DNA of 64,000 nt from an uncultured OM182 clade bacterium. Its GTDB lineage: Bacteria; Pseudomonadota; Gammaproteobacteria; Pseudomonadales; Azotimanducaceae. A program made the position numbers and the translations under genes. Shown here in pieces: positions 62,940-64,000 of the stretch. Below the pieces are notes generated by a model. That model made no database searches. It had not been told where the DNA came from and worked only from the letters and a program-made list of their open reading frames with translations. Location: the NCBI GenBank assembly GCA_905182025.1, contig CAJJAA010000016.1, positions 1 through 64,000 on the forward strand, given 5' to 3'. Every line of letters begins with the position of its first letter. The first letter of the stretch is position 1.

Positions 62940-63902
62940 ATGAAATGTATTTGGCTGGAGGCGGGCGCGCTTCAACACAAGAATGTACCGACGCCTCAAC
63001 CTGCACAGGGTGAGTGTCTGTTGGCGATTAAACAGGCTGGAATTTGTGGTACAGACCGTGAGTTATTGCGTGGTTACTATAACTTTCAAGGCATTGCTGG
63101 GCATGAGTTTGTAGCGACGGTGGAACGTGGTAGCGCCGCTTGGCAGGACAAACGAGTGGTCGCTGATATTAATATCAGCTGTGAGGTCTGTGAGCACTGT
63201 TCAAGAGGTCTGCAGCACCATTGTCCACAAAGGCGAGTCATCGGTATTAAGGACCAAACCGGCGCCTTTGCAGAGTATATGTGCATCCCTGAACGCAACC
63301 TGTTTGAGCTGCCTGCTTCGATGTCAGATTATCAGGCCGTGCAGTTGGAGCCGCTTGCTGCAGCATTGCAAATACTCGATCAAATCGCGCTCGATGCGAC
63401 TGACAGGGTTCTGGTCGTCGGCGCCGGTCGGCTTGGTCGTATGGTCTGTCGCGTGTTAAAGGCGCGTGGCCAAAAGATCAGCGTATTAGTCCGAGACAAA
63501 GCGAAGGTGGCGAAGACGCTTGACGGCATAGACGTATTGTCACAAGCCGATCTGGGGTCTTTGTTCAATATCGTCATTGAATGTACCGGTCATCAAGATG
63601 GCATGGCGTTGGCCTTGGCGGCCATTGAGCCCAGAGGCACTATCGTAGTGAAAAGTACCTATGCAAACCCGCTAACGATCGATATGAGTCAGTTGGTCGT
63701 CAATGAAATATCGCTAGTCGGATCACGTTGTGGCGATCTCGGCAAGGCGATTAGTTGGATGGTCGACAATGGCGAAGAATTCGATCTGCATCTGAAGAAT
63801 GACAAGGTACACGCGTTTGCATTATCTGAATATCAGCAAGCCTTTGACGAGGCGGCTAACACCGGTCTCGAAAAAGTCATTTTTAATCAGTTCGATCGCT
63901 AG
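62940..63902 (+). CDS. Zinc-dependent alcohol dehydrogenase (MDR family)
   Basis: A 320-residue medium-chain dehydrogenase. Catalytic zinc ligands are C36 and H55-E56 (CGTD, GHE) and the later glutamate in LEPLAAAL; the structural zinc cysteines are C81, C84, C87 and C95. The NAD(P) motif is VVGAGRLGRMV. It is a little shorter than the usual 340-350. AAGG precedes the ATG. It diverges from the dioxygenase gene, whose product could supply its alcohol substrate (inference). Confidence 0.92.
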   Translation: MKCIWLEAGALQHKNVPTPQPAQGECLLAIKQAGICGTDRELLRGYYNFQGIAGHEFVATVERGSAAWQDKRVVADINISCEVCEHCSRGLQHHCPQRRVIGIKDQTGAFAEYMCIPERNLFELPASMSDYQAVQLEPLAAALQILDQIALDATDRVLVVGAGRLGRMVCRVLKARGQKISVLVRDKAKVAKTLDGIDVLSQADLGSLFNIVIECTGHQDGMALALAAIEPRGTIVVKSTYANPLTIDMSQLVVNEISLVGSRCGDLGKAISWMVDNGEEFDLHLKNDKVHAFALSEYQQAFDEAANTGLEKVIFNQFDR

Positions 63903-63919
63903 TTGGCCGTGATGAGTGC

Positions 63920-63936
63920 CTAGATCGAAAATCTAG
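63920..63936 (+). terminator. Possible hairpin after the zinc dehydrogenase gene
   Basis: CTAGAT-CGAAA-ATCTAG is a perfect 6-bp stem without a T-tract, 18 bp after the stop. Confidence 0.3.
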
Positions 63937-64000
63937 ACACGACTTTCTATACACGCACTTGTAAGCATAAACGTTTAGGCGGGCACTTTGAGTTACCCGT

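Overview
The window looks like chromosomal DNA from a free-living, aerobic, probably marine gammaproteobacterium. The taxonomic cues are a DnaJ-type co-chaperone with its modulator CbpM, a DUF3081-like protein, a Pseudomonas-type 'toluene tolerance' kinase-like protein, an E. coli-numbered beta-carbonic anhydrase, thiopurine methyltransferase and CspA. Base composition is moderate, ATG, GTG and TTG starts are all used, and Shine-Dalgarno sites are clear. I saw no rRNA, tRNA, CRISPR array, intact transposase or prophage. The lineage is inference; no marker gene fixes it.

Layout. (1) 1-28.3 kb is dominated by oxidative catabolism: a Baeyer-Villiger monooxygenase entering from the left edge, a remnant of an acyl-CoA dehydrogenase, an HtaA-domain protein, a TauD-type dioxygenase, SnoaL-like and dienelactone-hydrolase-like proteins, an enoyl-CoA hydratase, an MFS carrier, a two-subunit molybdenum hydroxylase (IorAB type), SRPBCC and SDR proteins, an amidohydrolase, a TetR regulator with a 26-bp near-palindrome upstream, a frameshifted mandelate-racemase-type pseudogene and a phytanoyl-CoA dioxygenase relative. 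Housekeeping islands (cbpA-cbpM, a renalase-like flavoprotein with a DUF3081-like gene, DUF2130) are interspersed. (2) 28.5-34 kb and 38.9-47 kb are loose runs of small plus-strand genes (membrane proteins, DUF805, CspA, VOC, NTF2-like, STAS-like, DCC, carbonic anhydrase, YbaK, Tpm), each with its own ribosome-binding site. Several are paralogues of one another, and several are preceded by short tandem repeats. (3) 34-38.8 kb carries an envelope-glycan trio (kinase-like protein, glycosyltransferase, methyltransferase) and two glutathione-transferase-like genes. (4) 47-55 kb contains an FG-GAP repeat protein whose lipoprotein signal is frameshifted, a lipoprotein fusing a pectin-acetylesterase-like hydrolase to a metallo-beta-lactamase domain, a secreted alpha/beta hydrolase, and a GtrB-like glycosyltransferase with a broken 5' end. 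(5) 55-60.3 kb is the most striking block: a minus-strand operon of a Tat-exported aldo/keto reductase with ferredoxin-like cysteines followed by larC, larE and larB (nickel-pincer cofactor synthesis), with a second aldo/keto reductase convergent to it and no larA in sight. (6) 60.4-64 kb returns to catabolism: a CaiB-type CoA-transferase, a second TauD-type dioxygenase and a zinc alcohol dehydrogenase.

How it fits together. The catabolic genes supply the usual steps for hydrophobic ring or branched substrates: hydroxylation or Baeyer-Villiger oxidation, SDR or MDR dehydrogenation, CoA activation and beta-oxidation. No single complete pathway can be read from them. The window also holds many decayed genes (acyl-CoA dehydrogenase tail, enolase-superfamily gene, FMN reductase, GT2 5' end, FG-GAP signal, duplicated DUF3081 tail, two small C-terminal remnants), which suggests recent turnover of accessory content.
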